Positions 22,651 through 33,329 of a DNA stretch of 64,000 nt are shown here, in pieces; position 1 is the first letter of the stretch, and every line of letters begins with the position of its first letter. Source of the DNA: Trichobilharzia regenti (taxonomy: Eukaryota; Platyhelminthes; Trematoda; Strigeidida; Schistosomatidae). The notes under the pieces are model-generated. The model was not told where the DNA came from. It made no database searches and was given only the letters and a program-made list of their open reading frames with translations. A program made the position numbers and the translations under genes. The stretch covers positions 22,559,379 through 22,623,378 of the forward strand of contig OX235263.1 in the NCBI GenBank assembly GCA_944472135.2. The letters run 5' to 3'.

Positions 22651-23614
22651 TTCCTGCCATCAAGACAAAGCTAAGGATTTGTTTCCCCTTGAAAAATGCA
22701 TCACACCCCATGCCTGCCTTTTATTCAGTCATCAAAGCACACATATCTCCTCAACATTTCACATAGCATTCAATGTAAAGTCGGTAATAATCCATTAATT
22801 TCATAAGCTCCGCTCTGTAACGCTCAGCATCTTAATTCAAAGCATTGCCAAAAACGAATTAACTTCAGTTTACAAAAAACAAATAGCGGAAATTGTTGGA
22901 TTCAAACGATTAATTCAATAACCAACATGATATCATATTCTAGCGTCCAAGTCACGAAAATACTAACGAATTTCAATGCATACCATTATTAGCTAATTGC
23001 AAATAGGTGTTGAATTTCCGAATTGGCTTAGCTTTGGCATTTTATTCTAGCAGTAATCCAATCAAACCCTTTTTCACTTGTGTTCTGTGAGAGAATTCTA
23101 ATCCTTGCTTCCCAGTAAGACAGTGCTATTTATCAATAGTATGTCAGTCGTTATAAGCGAAATTTTTCGTTAACACAATGAATGATGATATTAGCTAATA
23201 TTTCTCCTACATTATATTAGGTTAATTTTATCTTGCTGTGTTATTACCAACTGATATCTGACGTAATTATTACAGCTAAAAAATTTTTTTGCCAGGATGA
23301 ACCATTATCCTTCTTCTCCACTAAAAAAAAATGCTTTTTAACTATAGATACATGCGATAATAAAACGAAAGCTCAGTGGTATATATCATTCAGCTAAATG
23401 ATAACATTCTCTTTTTCTAATATTTTTCGCATTCCATTTTATGCAGCATAGTAGAATGATACCAGCTGCAATAAAAATCCCAATTACATACTGAATTAAT
23501 CTGTGCTTATGTGATAAGATGGATTCTAATCTTATTGAAGACAAAATGCCTGCCTTCCGCTATCATGAAGTACTAATGATATTACGGACTTGACAAAAAG
23601 CTTAAAATGAAATA
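22651..23614. other. AT-rich DNA without a recognised feature
   Basis: No family-like frame, element end or tRNA-like box was seen. Confidence 0.45.
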
Positions 23615-23930
23615 AATCTCGTGTTGAATCAAAACAAGCAAAAAAAATTAGGTCGTGATATTCTGGGGAGACTAAAATATTCTGTGGATGCAACCGCCCC
23701 CTCCCCTGAACAAGTTGCGTTGAGAACCACACTGGAACTCATCATCAAACAGAACATAGAATGCCAATCAATCCAGCACTTCACCTTATTCAAATCTGAA
23801 AAAGACTTTGCCAGTGTTGACCTTGAAGTGAAGACAGTAATAAGATAAGGCTGCTTAGTATCATCGAAGATATTCGTCACTGTTGTGCACTGGACCATGC
23901 AGAAGAAAGTGTTTGGAGAGTGACAAGACC
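23615..23930 (+). mobile_element. RTE-like family A LINE, RT fragment with internal deletion
   Basis: The frame 23621-23848 contains PSPEQVALRTTLELI, matching the PEQ-GF segment before motif A, then a KDFASVD segment that corresponds to motif A, then EVKTVIR, where a stop replaces the Q of GVRQGCL. The region between motif A and EVKT is deleted compared with 58.5-58.66 kb. Confidence 0.6.
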
Positions 23931-24322
23931 AAAATACGTTCTACTGGATTTTTGGTAAAACAGGAATAATGGTGGTACAAACTCACTCAGGGAGGACAAG
24001 ATCTGTAGGCTGAAAGACCCACTTGACCCAATTAGATAAAATAGTATAATTCACAAAATACTTCATAGGTTATAGTAGTAGATCTGGAGTAGTGAGATTA
24101 TCAGAATATAGGAATTTAGCTAAGGTTAGAATGATTGACTCCACGAAGATAAGTAATTTAGGAAACAGCTCACCAATTGCACTGCATGCATTAAAAGAAA
24201 ACTATACAATAGGGTAGGATAGGGTTAAAACTCTAAAAAGTAATAAAGGTAGGTGGGGAGCAGAAAGAGGTTGATTGAGGAATCTTTGTTCATAGAATCT
24301 AAACCAAATACGTGCAACAGAG

Positions 24323-25028
24323 TTGATAGCTGGGTACCAATCAGTCTGTAGCTCTGATACTGTGGAAGAAGAACTACACTTCCTGAATGAAATCTTCATA
24401 CAAAACAATTATCCACCAAGATTCATAGACAAAAGCATGAAACAGAAAATTCCAAATCAAGAGACGCCGTTCGTACTAAAAAAGATACTTTATATGAACC
24501 TCGACTTCAAAGGTGACCTAATCAGTGATGTCCTTAGGAGGAGAATTTCCACTTCTCTAAGAAGAACTTTGTTTGCGGCAACATTGAGAGTAGAGTTATC
24601 CAGTCGCCCGATGATCTGCGGGAGCCCAAAGGGCAAGGTCTGGCTCCTGATCACTTATATATATATATATGTATATATATCAGTTTACCTGTTGCTTTAC
24701 ACCCAGAGAGGTACGTTGGTCGTTCGACGCGCAACCTGTCAAAAAGTGTCAAAGAACACTATCCAGCCTGGCTGCAGAAAGGAAGTAGTGGCTGTATAAG
24801 GAGTGCAATAATCGAACATCTCGTCACCACTGGTCATTGTGTCTCAGCAAACGCCTTCTTCAAATTAGTCTACAAAGTAAAGAACAGCCTGCCAAAGACA
24901 ATACATTTCCGTCTCCTTTGCACTGCAAAAGCCCTAGTCATTCATTTGAAAGAACCAAAACATATGCATACAAAAGAAAATTATTCAGCTACTTTCACCA
25001 TATCAATAGAACAAAAGTGATAATATCT
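24323..25028 (+). mobile_element. Penelope-like element, RT end plus GIY-YIG endonuclease tail
   Basis: The frame 24323-24799 has EELHFLNEIFIQNNYP, then MNLDFKGDL and a VELSSRPMI segment, the typical region after the reverse-transcriptase fingers and palm of Penelope-like elements. A (TA)n tract at 24655-24680 interrupts it. After a +1 shift near 24711 the frame continues with YVGRSTRNLSK and AIIEHLVTTGH, which fit the conserved Arg and Glu segments of a GIY-YIG nuclease, and ends with a stop at about 25020. Penelope-like elements of this design are known in schistosomes. The catalytic RT palm is missing, so the copy is dead. Confidence 0.75.
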
Positions 25029-25036
25029 GCTTTTCG

Positions 25037-25260
25037 AGTTTGATCACGGATTGATACCAGTCAGAGAACCACTGAATACCAGCGAGTACTGGATAGCTCT
25101 TTCAGACTAGTTTAGGAATCATCGGCAGTACACACCCACCACTACGGTTCAAACCCAAGAGCTTCCGGTTACAAGACGAGCTCGTATACCATTCAGCCAC
25201 TGGTACCTAATTCAATGGCCCATGAACTCCAAGTATCCCACTAATGATATTAGTTGGTGA
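25037..25260 (-). mobile_element. SM-alpha-like hammerhead SINE, - strand member of a head-to-head pair
   Basis: Tail, ribozyme-like block (core CCGATGA, U4 changed) and tRNA-like head with B box near 25147-25157 are in order on the - strand. The partner on the + strand starts at once at about 25255, making another head-to-head pair. No direct repeat was found around this pair. Confidence 0.75.
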
Positions 25261-25860
25261 TCGCACTAAATCACGAATTGGTGGAAGCTAGAGATGATTG
25301 GCTACTGAATCGAATCCCAGTGGCTAAATGGGAGTTTGTCTTGTAACCGGTAGATCCTGGTTTCAAACCCTGGCGGTGGTTACGTCTGTCTGTCTGTCTG
25401 TCTGTTTTCGACATAGAACTTTGCACAAATGTGCGGAAGTTCAAGTCGCCACATTCCGTGTAGCACGCGAAGCAAGAGAAGAAAGTACAAGAAAAGCATA
25501 ATAGAAACAGTGAGCAGAGGTGTGAGACAAAGGAGTAATAAAGAAATACAAAACAGTTTCATTGAGGATCATAAGTCACAGGGAGTGGATGCATCTGCGC
25601 CACTGAGAACGGTTTTGAGCCATGTCACCAATTGTTTCCAACCATAGATTTTTACCGTCCCGAGGACCTCAGCCTGGAAGTCTACACCTTTCTACGTGGC
25701 TTAGACCAACTGTTGTGGATTTCATTGACTGATGCCATGGTTACGTACTGCCGACGATTCCCAAACCAGTATGAAACAGCTGTCCAGTACTTCCTGGCTT
25801 TCAAAGGTTTTCTATCTGATATCAGTCGGTGGTCAAACTCGTAAAACAACAAACCTAATC
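25255..25860 (+). mobile_element. SM-alpha-like SINE split by a LINE insertion
   Basis: The left part, 25255-25385, has the leader and tRNA-like head (B box GGTTTCAAACCC). The right part, 25738-25860, has the ribozyme block GTACTGCCGACGA and the tail. The two parts join exactly at TGGTTACGT, which is present at both 25377-25385 and 25738-25746. The core has U4 changed to C, so the ribozyme is predicted inactive even without the insertion. Confidence 0.85.
25386..25737 (-). mobile_element. RTE-like family B LINE, 5'-truncated 3' end
   Basis: On the - strand it reads codons for a C-terminal WLETIGDMAQNRSQW-like end (about 25600-25650), then a 3' UTR that ends in ACAG repeats (read as CTGT repeats at 25386-25404). 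The same 3' end occurs at 32118 and 62573. Perfect 9-bp direct repeats TGGTTACGT flank it. These are the signs of target-primed insertion. Confidence 0.85.
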
Positions 25861-26504
25861 CTTTCAGATCAACCCTTGAATATTATCTGTGGTAAAACAC
25901 AACCTCTGAGACTGGCAGATTTTCTTGGATTTTGCTTTGAGGTACGTTGTATCGAAGTTAATAAGAATAAAAATGCTCATTATTTTGGTAAAAGCCTGAA
26001 TTGTGTTTCTCTAGAGTAGATAGTTAGTTTTTGCGCAATTGAAACAAGAACTAAGTGAACAAAATAATTGTACCAACTGCAAAAACTACAAAAATACCCA
26101 GTCGCATGTCTTAACTTTTGTTTATGCATCTTTAGTCACATGAATTATTTAAATGTTTAAGCAGCAAAAAACATCATTGTATGGCGGAAATTTATTTCCT
26201 ATCTTTGAAGGACTGACTGTTTTTTTCCCTCGCAGCGTATATTTTCTCCTCGGTTGAATAAAATGTCTAACAATCTGGATTTGTTTTAATTTTTCAACAT
26301 TTCCCGGATCTGTCTGTATTTCTTTAATATTTTGGTTACATTTTAATTTAAAGTGAATTAACTGGAATGTTTTATTGTCACAGTAGCTACCAACAGTCAC
26401 ATTAGGACAATTCATATAATCCTACAATACAAATTGTTAAATTACAATACATTTTGGTGGCCACAAATATGCAGCAATAGGAAATATGTAAAAATATTTC
26501 AAGA
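25861..26504. other. AT-rich DNA without a recognised feature
   Basis: No recognised element; the 88-codon - strand frame at 26149-26415 has no family features. Confidence 0.45.
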
Positions 26505-26850
26505 GTTAGTTTATAGAGATTTGATTTGTGTTCAACTTTGAAAAGCGGATTAATATCACCTACAAGACGATTGAAAAGCAAGGACTACTGGACAGCAGTT
26601 TCGTGGTAGTTTCGCACTCATCGGAATTATGCACCCACCAGGGTTCGAACACAGAATCTTCTGGTTGCTAAACGAACTTCTAGAGCGTTAAGCCGCCGTG
26701 ACCGGACCCAATGTCTAGCCGATGAATTCTAACTTCTAGCTGTTCGTGATCACCAGCTACTATCTTAAGCTATAATTTGTCCTCACTCCCGACCGAATGG
26801 ACTACACTTTTCAAAACTTCCCACTAGAACTTTATGCAACTTTGTCCTGT
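26505..26850 (-). mobile_element. SM-alpha-like hammerhead SINE with long 5' leader
   Basis: The order on the - strand is: 5' leader (about 26760-26850), tRNA-like head (B box GGTTCGAACAC-like at 26641-26651), ribozyme block with core CCGATGAG and ACGAAAC, and tail ending with AACTAACTCTTG-type sequence. U4 is changed, so it is predicted inactive. It shows that the complete monomer is close to 350 bases. Confidence 0.7.
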
Positions 26851-26887
26851 AATCAGTCACCAGTAAGGATCAAATCAATTTTCAAGA

Positions 26888-27015
26888 ATTTGTTTGTAGG
26901 GACATTATTTGTTTCAACTTTGATACCGGAGTGATACCATTTAGGCAACCCCTGAAAACTACTGAAATATGTCCAGTAGTAGCTGGTTTTTAGCGGTTCT
27001 CTAAATGATATCCAT
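26888..27015. mobile_element. Head-to-head dimer of SINE tails, centred at the ribozyme cleavage site
   Basis: A - strand tail (26888-26964) faces a + strand tail (26974-27015). Only the part downstream of the hammerhead is present in each arm. Both arms begin with CAGTAG, the sequence expected right after the GUC cleavage site, and the spacer ends in GTC. Confidence 0.55.
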
Positions 27016-27019
27016 CTGT

Positions 27020-27985
27020 ACTCAGGTGGTCCATTAAGGGAAAACTCAGAGAGACTTTTGAAGTTAATACAGCAGTAAGATAGGGCTGTCTGTTATCACC
27101 AACGGTACACCTGTTTGTGGTGAACTGGATTATGCGTCAAACTGTTGGGAGTGAGGAAACTGCGATACGCTGGACGATCGATAAGGATGCTTTAGATGAT
27201 CTGGATTTCGCAGATGATATATGCCTAATGTCACACAAACTCGAAAATCTGCAGGCAAAAACCAACAAACTGGTAGAAAAGGCTGGGAGCCGGGACAGAA
27301 CTCCGAGTGAACATAGAGAATACGAGCACCAATCACCATCAACTGAAGCAGTTTTGATGGAGGTTACTTCCTTCACTTATCTAGGGAGGATCGTTTCAAC
27401 TATATGCAGTTGGCACGGATGAGGATATCAAAGCCAGAATCAGAAAGGCAAGACAAACCTTTATCACTATGAAATCAGCCTGGAAATTTTCTGTATTTAC
27501 TCAGCATAAAAAACAAAATTCGAATTGTCAACACCAGTGTCAAGTCAGTCAGTTCTTTTGTATGCGAAGGAAACTTATCGAGTGACGAAAATTATTTCCA
27601 ACAGATTGCAGACTTTTATCAATAGCTGCCTTCACTGGCTTCATACTGAAGATCAATTGGCCAGAATGAATTAGCAACACGAATCTCGGTGAATTAACCA
27701 ATCAAGAACCTGTTGTCCAAGAAATATAACAAAAAAAATGAAGATGGATGTGATACACACCAAGGAGACAGTCGAATGGCATCTCGCGTTTAGCAGGCCA
27801 TCGTTAGCGTGGAATCTGAACGGGAAACGACTAGTGAGTTGTTCAAAGGTGACATGAAGTAACTTGTATGAGAAGATCAAAGATTATGGCCAATCGTTGG
27901 CCAAGATAAAGGGGACAGCCGGGGATGTGTTGTTGACCCGCTATGTTCCACTGGGAACCAAATGGGACAACAGTGGTAACATACC
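27020..27985 (+). mobile_element. RTE-like family A LINE, RT motif to tail
   Basis: It begins at the VVH-GKTQRDF segment. The frame 27117-27422 reads VNWIMRQTVGSEETAIRW, then [20 protein letters not shown] (the F-A-D-D box of the RT palm), then YLGRIVST. The frame is lost later, but KSVSSFVCEGN- and IHTKETVEWH-like pieces can be followed to the tail CGCTATGTTCCACTGGGAACC at about 27944-27964. The upstream half of the RT is missing. Confidence 0.75.
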
Positions 27986-28734
27986 GAAATCCATTTTAGG
28001 TCAGTGTATTACCATATTTCATGTTATATAATGCCCAAAAATTTAAACAAACAACTTTTATTTATCCAAAGAACCTTGTAGCGGTAAGTAGTTACCTAAA
28101 ATTACTATTCTACAGGTTTTCATCATTCAACAGTGAGTGCTCACCTTCACCGTTTCAGTCAACCGGTTAGGCTGAAGGTAAGCGAGATCAGGCATCCGTA
28201 ATATTTACACGCTCTTGTATTACATTTGGTTGTCCGTTTATTCACTTTACAAAATAATCTAGGCAGACAACACTGTCTTGCATTTCTGGTCCTGATATAT
28301 ATTTAGCATTTTCAACGATCAATTCTTAAAAATTATCTGATCATAGAGAGTACATAGGGAAGTGGAGGATTTATATTAGAACTAACATATAGATATATCT
28401 TGCATACTCATGAACAGCTTTCATCTTCCAAAACCGAAAATAAGAGGTGTTGTTTAGCCTGACGATAATGTACAGCCGTTTGTTTCGATTTCACATCTTC
28501 CGTAAAACATATATTCAACTTTGTTGTCACTAAGTTATCTAGATTAAATCCAATCCATTATTTTCTCTTATTCTTCAACAAAACCGCTTTTCTCTCGTAA
28601 ACGAAAGCTTACAAGATTTATAGAAGTTCCCAAGACAATTGGCAGGTTCTCAAAGAAAACTATCTACTCGTTTTCTATGGAACAGGGTTTTTCATGGAGC
28701 AAAACTAAACAAATGTCCACCTTTATGTTACCAT
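27986..28734. other. AT-rich DNA without a recognised element
   Basis: One imperfect hairpin lies at about 28139-28187 (CTCACCTTCA with TGAAGGTAAG). Otherwise nothing was recognised. Confidence 0.45.
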
Positions 28735-29285
28735 TACTTGAATTCTGATAAAAATTAATGTTCGAGAAGGGACAGCAAACCTGAATGACTCTGAAGTCAG
28801 TGTGGACAACGGCTGTAATCAGCATTAGGAACAAGATTTGGATTTCTGACACTCATGTTAAGTCAACTGGTGCTATTTTATGGTTCAGAGACTTGACATA
28901 CGCATCGTGAACAGCATTTCCAACGGGCTGCAGAATTTTATCAACAACTGCCATTGCTCCACAATGAACATCAGATAGCTGATCAGAAAGGAGAAGCATT
29001 AAGGAACTCTGTCAACGAACTAATGACTAGTCTAGCTTGTCACCTAGCGAATACTCAGAAAGAAACCTAGATTAAGACTGTTGAGTGCCATCAAAGCAGC
29101 CTTAAATTGGAGACCAAATGGAATAGCACGAGTTAGATGTAGGTCCATGGGTGACATGAAGGAGGTGGTGTGAGAAGGAGATGAAACCTTATGGGCATTC
29201 ATGAAGCTAGCTAAAGGTAACTGGAGAGAATGGCATGAGATAGAAATATGCTGTAAGAGCTTCATGTTTAATTCGTAACTCAAGG
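28735..29285 (+). mobile_element. RTE-like family A LINE, strongly decayed 3' part
   Basis: Segments matching LKSVWTTAVISIRNKIWIS (about 28790-28850), GAILWFRDL, and the region around FINNCHCSTMNIR (about 28935-28975) are readable with shifts. The end near 29260-29285 retains only a trace of the tail. Confidence 0.6.
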
Positions 29286-29876
29286 ATAATGCTCTAACCG
29301 TTTCGAATGGTTCTGACGTTTCATATCTTCATGTGACGCATCTGATTCGTTGACACATTTTCAAACTTTGATATCACAAAAAAAACAGTATTTAGAGAAC
29401 ACTGAAATACTTTTGAAAAATGGATCTCTTTTTAGTGGATAGTTTCCATGCATCCCTCCATCAAAATAGTCTGTCACAAGCAAATTTTAGCTCTTATCAA
29501 AATGTTTACAAAGGAAAATTGAGATGCCTGTTATGTGTTTGTTTCCAAAAAATTAAGGTAAATTTGAGACAATGGCTGAAAGTTAACAAAGCAAAAATAA
29601 ATGAAAATCGTATCGACAGAAAATTAAATAACACGACGTTTAGAATCACCTTTTTATAATTCGTGGTTATCAATCAATTCTGACTTTATTTTTTTGGGGA
29701 CTCACATAACTTTACGTTTCATTTGTCCATTTTATTCTACATGTTACTTCAAAGAAACCAAGCAAAAAGCTTAAGCTGATCAGAGAGAACAAGTGCTTAT
29801 ACAGACTGAGAAGAATGTAAAGGGTGAATCACGGAAAATACCCATTGAGTCATGAAGAAAATAAAAGACAGATTCA
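29286..29876. other. AT-rich DNA without a recognised feature
   Basis: The 79-codon frame at 29420-29659 shows no family features. No SINE or LINE segment was recognised. Confidence 0.45.
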
Positions 29877-30657
29877 GCGAAGAAAATTTTCTTTATCGAC
29901 GAAATCATCTTCAGAGGCTGCCATACAGTCGTATTTATACTTAGAAAAATGTATAATGGTCTATTATTGAGTAATAGGGGGCGATATAATTGATATAGTT
30001 ACTCAGAAGTGACTTTAGAAGTGAAAATTAAAAGTTGTAAATTACATGGTACTCAACGGAACAAAGATAGAAGTTTGATAAGGTTAAAATTGCTCTTGAG
30101 TGAGAATAAAGTTGGTATTTGAGTGTCAATTTAACAAGTGTGAAGAGGGTGTAAAAATATACAACAGGAGCATATGAAACTGATAATAGTGAATTAATTA
30201 TTAAAGCAAAAGCAAACTAAGAGTAAAATTAGAAATTAAGAACAAAAGAAAATATCAAAACGTTTTTTACAGGGAACGATTAGTGAAGAGGTTAAGACCA
30301 AGGTAGAATAAGAGACTGGACAAACTTTTTCTGTATACAGAGTTCAGGGTTGTATTGATGAATTGTCAGCGCCTCCGCCATACACAAAAGCCGAAACCTG
30401 AGCCCCTTTGTATCATTTGGCTTCACTTTGTAGATGATGTTGAAAGACGACTCTGGTGAAGCTATTTGTTGAGTACCATGTAATTTACAACATTTAATTT
30501 TCACTTCTAAAGCCACTTATGATTAATTATATCACTTATGTCACCCCCGCCCTGTTACTCAATAATAGACCACTATATATTTTTGGTAAGTATAAATACG
30601 ACTGTATGGCAGCGTCTGAAGATGATTCCATCGATATAGAAAATTTTCTTCGCTGAA
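29877..30657 (-). mobile_element. Foldback Penelope-like fragment
   Basis: Arms 29877-30062 and 30466-30657 are reverse complements of each other at roughly 85-90 percent by eye. Between them the - strand (about 30460-30297) codes a Penelope-like C-terminal end: FNIIYKVKPNDTKG, FRLLCMAEALTIH and an LPW end, matching the end of the copy at 24.9 kb. Downstream on the - strand lies an AT-rich 3' UTR and then the inverted arm. The GIY-YIG catalytic region is missing. Confidence 0.7.
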
Positions 30658-31504
30658 AGGGTGAATCGATTATTAGCTCCGAACTATTTGAGCAATTACA
30701 AACCACATTTGTATGTAACCTCTAGAGAGTGAATAAATCGTATTCAGTGAAGTCATAAATTTTATTAGAACTCATCATCTAAGTGCTGCTCTACACATAC
30801 CTGGTTATGACGTGAATGTCAAATTTATGACGAAAAAAATGTATATAACATCATTTCTGCATAGTTTAAAATAGGAATCTAGAAATACTTGTAAACTACT
30901 TTGCAGACTCATCTTTGAACATCATATCAAAAGACATTTAAATAGGTTTTCTAGCTTGCTAAAATGCATTAAATTCATGCTTTTAGGCAAGATGACTACA
31001 GATAGAAAACTGTACAAATGAATAAATTGCTTTTAGAAGGAAGGTGAAAGCTTTTAGAGTAATCACATTCATTCAATGATTCAATAGAAGATAAATAGAA
31101 ACTGGATTTGTAGGAATGTTTAACAATATATATATATATCACTGAACATATTGGTGATGCCACTATAAAAATGAATTTCCCAAGTCATCATAGCTAATAG
31201 AACTTTTATGAGTGTGTTCCTTTACTTTTTCAAGTTTTTTTAAACAAAGGAATGATACACAACAGATATATCTATCTTACATGAATGAAGAAAATTATTT
31301 TTCTGGCTTAATTTTAGGAAATTAAAAATTAGAAAAACCAATCATAGAGTAAAGATCTTTACAGTTTTCTGTTAAATGTCATACTCATAAGTCTTCATAG
31401 ATTAGTGCCGAAAGCCTAAGAAAGAGGTATTATGATTTATTTATCATACGTGATACATTTTCAAATTAAATTAACCTTTGGAAAACAAATTTAATACAAA
31501 ACTG
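30658..31504. other. AT-rich DNA without a recognised feature
   Basis: A short (TA)n lies at 31126-31140. No coding or element signal was seen. Confidence 0.45.
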
Positions 31505-31845
31505 ATTACATACTGACTTCAGTTGGATAACCACTGAAAACCAGAATTATCTCACCTCACCGGGGATCAAACCGAGGACCTTTAGGTTACAAAGTAAAAT
31601 CGTATGCTACTGAGCCACTAGGATTGCATATCTAGTGGCCGATAAATGGTATATGACCCCTCCTTGTATCCTGAGGGTTCTTCTTTCGATCTCCGGTGGG
31701 GCTATGGGTGTGTACTATCGGAGGGTTCCAAACAAAGACAAAACAGCTGTTCAGTATTCCCTGGTCTCCAATGGTTTCCTAACCGAAGTCAATTCGTGAC
31801 CACTCTAGAAACCAGTCAGATCCCTGTAAATCAACGCTTAAAAGT
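31505..31845. mobile_element. Head-to-head pair of decayed SM-alpha-like SINEs
   Basis: The - strand part (31505-31625) carries tail and tRNA-like head but a deleted ribozyme. The + strand part (31630-31845) has head, ribozyme-like block (core destroyed) and tail through to ATCCCTGTAAATCAACGCTT. No flanking direct repeat was found. Confidence 0.65.
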
Positions 31846-32117
31846 CGAAAATAAGATGAATTCAATCGAAAAAAAGCCTTTTTACGTAAACTAAGATATG
31901 ACAATGGGAAACTGATTTGCAACGTCTTAAATCTAACCTTTTTCATCCTGAAGAAATGAGTCTTCACCTTCAAATTACCATACGAAATTAATTTTCTAAT
32001 TCTCTACTTATTAGACTTCAGAACTTACCTTTTATTTAGTGCACTGGTTAAAACACAATTACCCTTAACAGCTTTTTGCATGTTGGACTTGTTGTATAAA
32101 GGCAGTGGATACTAGTG
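31846..32117. other. Short unassigned AT-rich stretch
   Basis: Nothing recognised; it ends with GATACTAGTG, which is the left candidate target-site duplication of the next element. Confidence 0.4.
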
Positions 32118-32782
32118 TCTGTCTGTCTGTTTTCGACATAGAACTTTGCACAAATGTGCGGAAGTTCAAGTCGCCACATTCCGTGTAGCACGCGAAGCAA
32201 GAGAAGAAAGTACAAGAAAAGCATAATAGAAACAGTGAGCAGAGGTGTGAGACAAAGGAGTAATAAAGAAATACAAAACAGTTTCATTGAAGATCATAAG
32301 TCACAGGGAGTGGATGCATCTGCGTCACTGAGAACGATTTTGAGCCATGTCACCGATTGTTTCCAACCATAGATTTTTACCGTCCCGAGGACCCCAACCC
32401 GGAAGTCTACACCTTCCTACGTGACAGGCTTAAACTAACTGTTGTGGATTTCATTGACTGGTGACAAGTTTTTGTTTGACCGCCGCTAGCTTTTTTCCAG
32501 CCTGACCCTACATCCGCTAACATTGCTCGTCGAGGGAGGCGATGACTTGGCATACGTAACACATGTCCTAACCATCTCAGTCGATGTAGCTTCACGACTT
32601 CGTCGATTGATTTCCCCTCCTTACCTAGAACTCTACGCCTAACCTCCATGTTGCTCACCTTATTATGCCACTTAACACGGGAAATAGAGCGCAGGCACCT
32701 ATGATCAAAGACAGCTAGTCTTTTCATGTCTTCCACTCTCAGTGGCCAGGTCTCACAACCATAAAGGAGGACGGAGCGGACT
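32118..32782 (-). mobile_element. RTE-like family B LINE, C-terminal end and 3' UTR
   Basis: The - strand frame 32407-32829 includes SVLLYGCETWPLRVEDMKRL, HRCLRSISRVKWHNKVSN, and RLRWLGHVLRMPSHRLPRR: the typical C-terminal zinc-finger-like region of RTE-clade reverse transcriptases. The 3' UTR ends in ACAG repeats at 32118. GATACTAGTG (32108-32117) and GATACTAATG (32783-32792) flank it with 9 of 10 matches. The frame is open over 140 codons, but RT core and endonuclease are absent. Confidence 0.85.
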
Positions 32783-32792
32783 GATACTAATG

Positions 32793-33329
32793 AGCTTCCT
32801 AGATTGAGAAAAATGCAGTGGAGTTTCAATCAGGGTTAGGACCTTAAAGTTGAATACTCTAGCTGATGGGCAGCATCTTTACAACACTTTCCATTAGAAT
32901 TTTAATTAGTACTAAGCCTCGGTTTTGATCTTTGGAGTTCCAGTCATCGTACTCAATCAACTGCGCAGTCTCTTTTTTCAGGACTTCACTATGACCTTCT
33001 ATCTATTAGATATACACATCATATTACAAAGCTTGTGAAATCTACACATAAGCTGTGAATTTCTTCATGTTTCTAAAACAATTTCGCCTTGATAAAACAC
33101 CACTTTTTAATTGTTTATTGAACTACTTCTCAGCTTAGAGGAAATACACAATATGGATGAAGACAAGTTACATCGGGATTATATAAATATAACTTCCGTT
33201 ACTTAATAATAAATAAGCCGTAAATATTTCATATATATACATCGAATTCAGATATTTCAAATCACTACTGAATTAAAAAACTAACTGTAACATAATAATA
33301 TGCCATAATAACAATAATAGTACTCTCCA
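32793..33329. other. AT-rich DNA without a recognised feature
   Basis: No element or coding signal recognised. Confidence 0.4.

Noticed and set aside
24700..25020. GIY-YIG segment as a homing endonuclease of a group I intron
   Set aside because: It is preceded by the Penelope-type RT end in the same order as in known Penelope-like elements; no intron structure is present.
30590..30657. Possible hammerhead in the Penelope-like arms (CTGAAGA followed by GAAAATTTTC)
   Set aside because: The core heptamer and a GAAA are present and CAGCG/CGCTG could form part of stem I, but stem II does not pair and there are extra bases at the junction; too weak to call.
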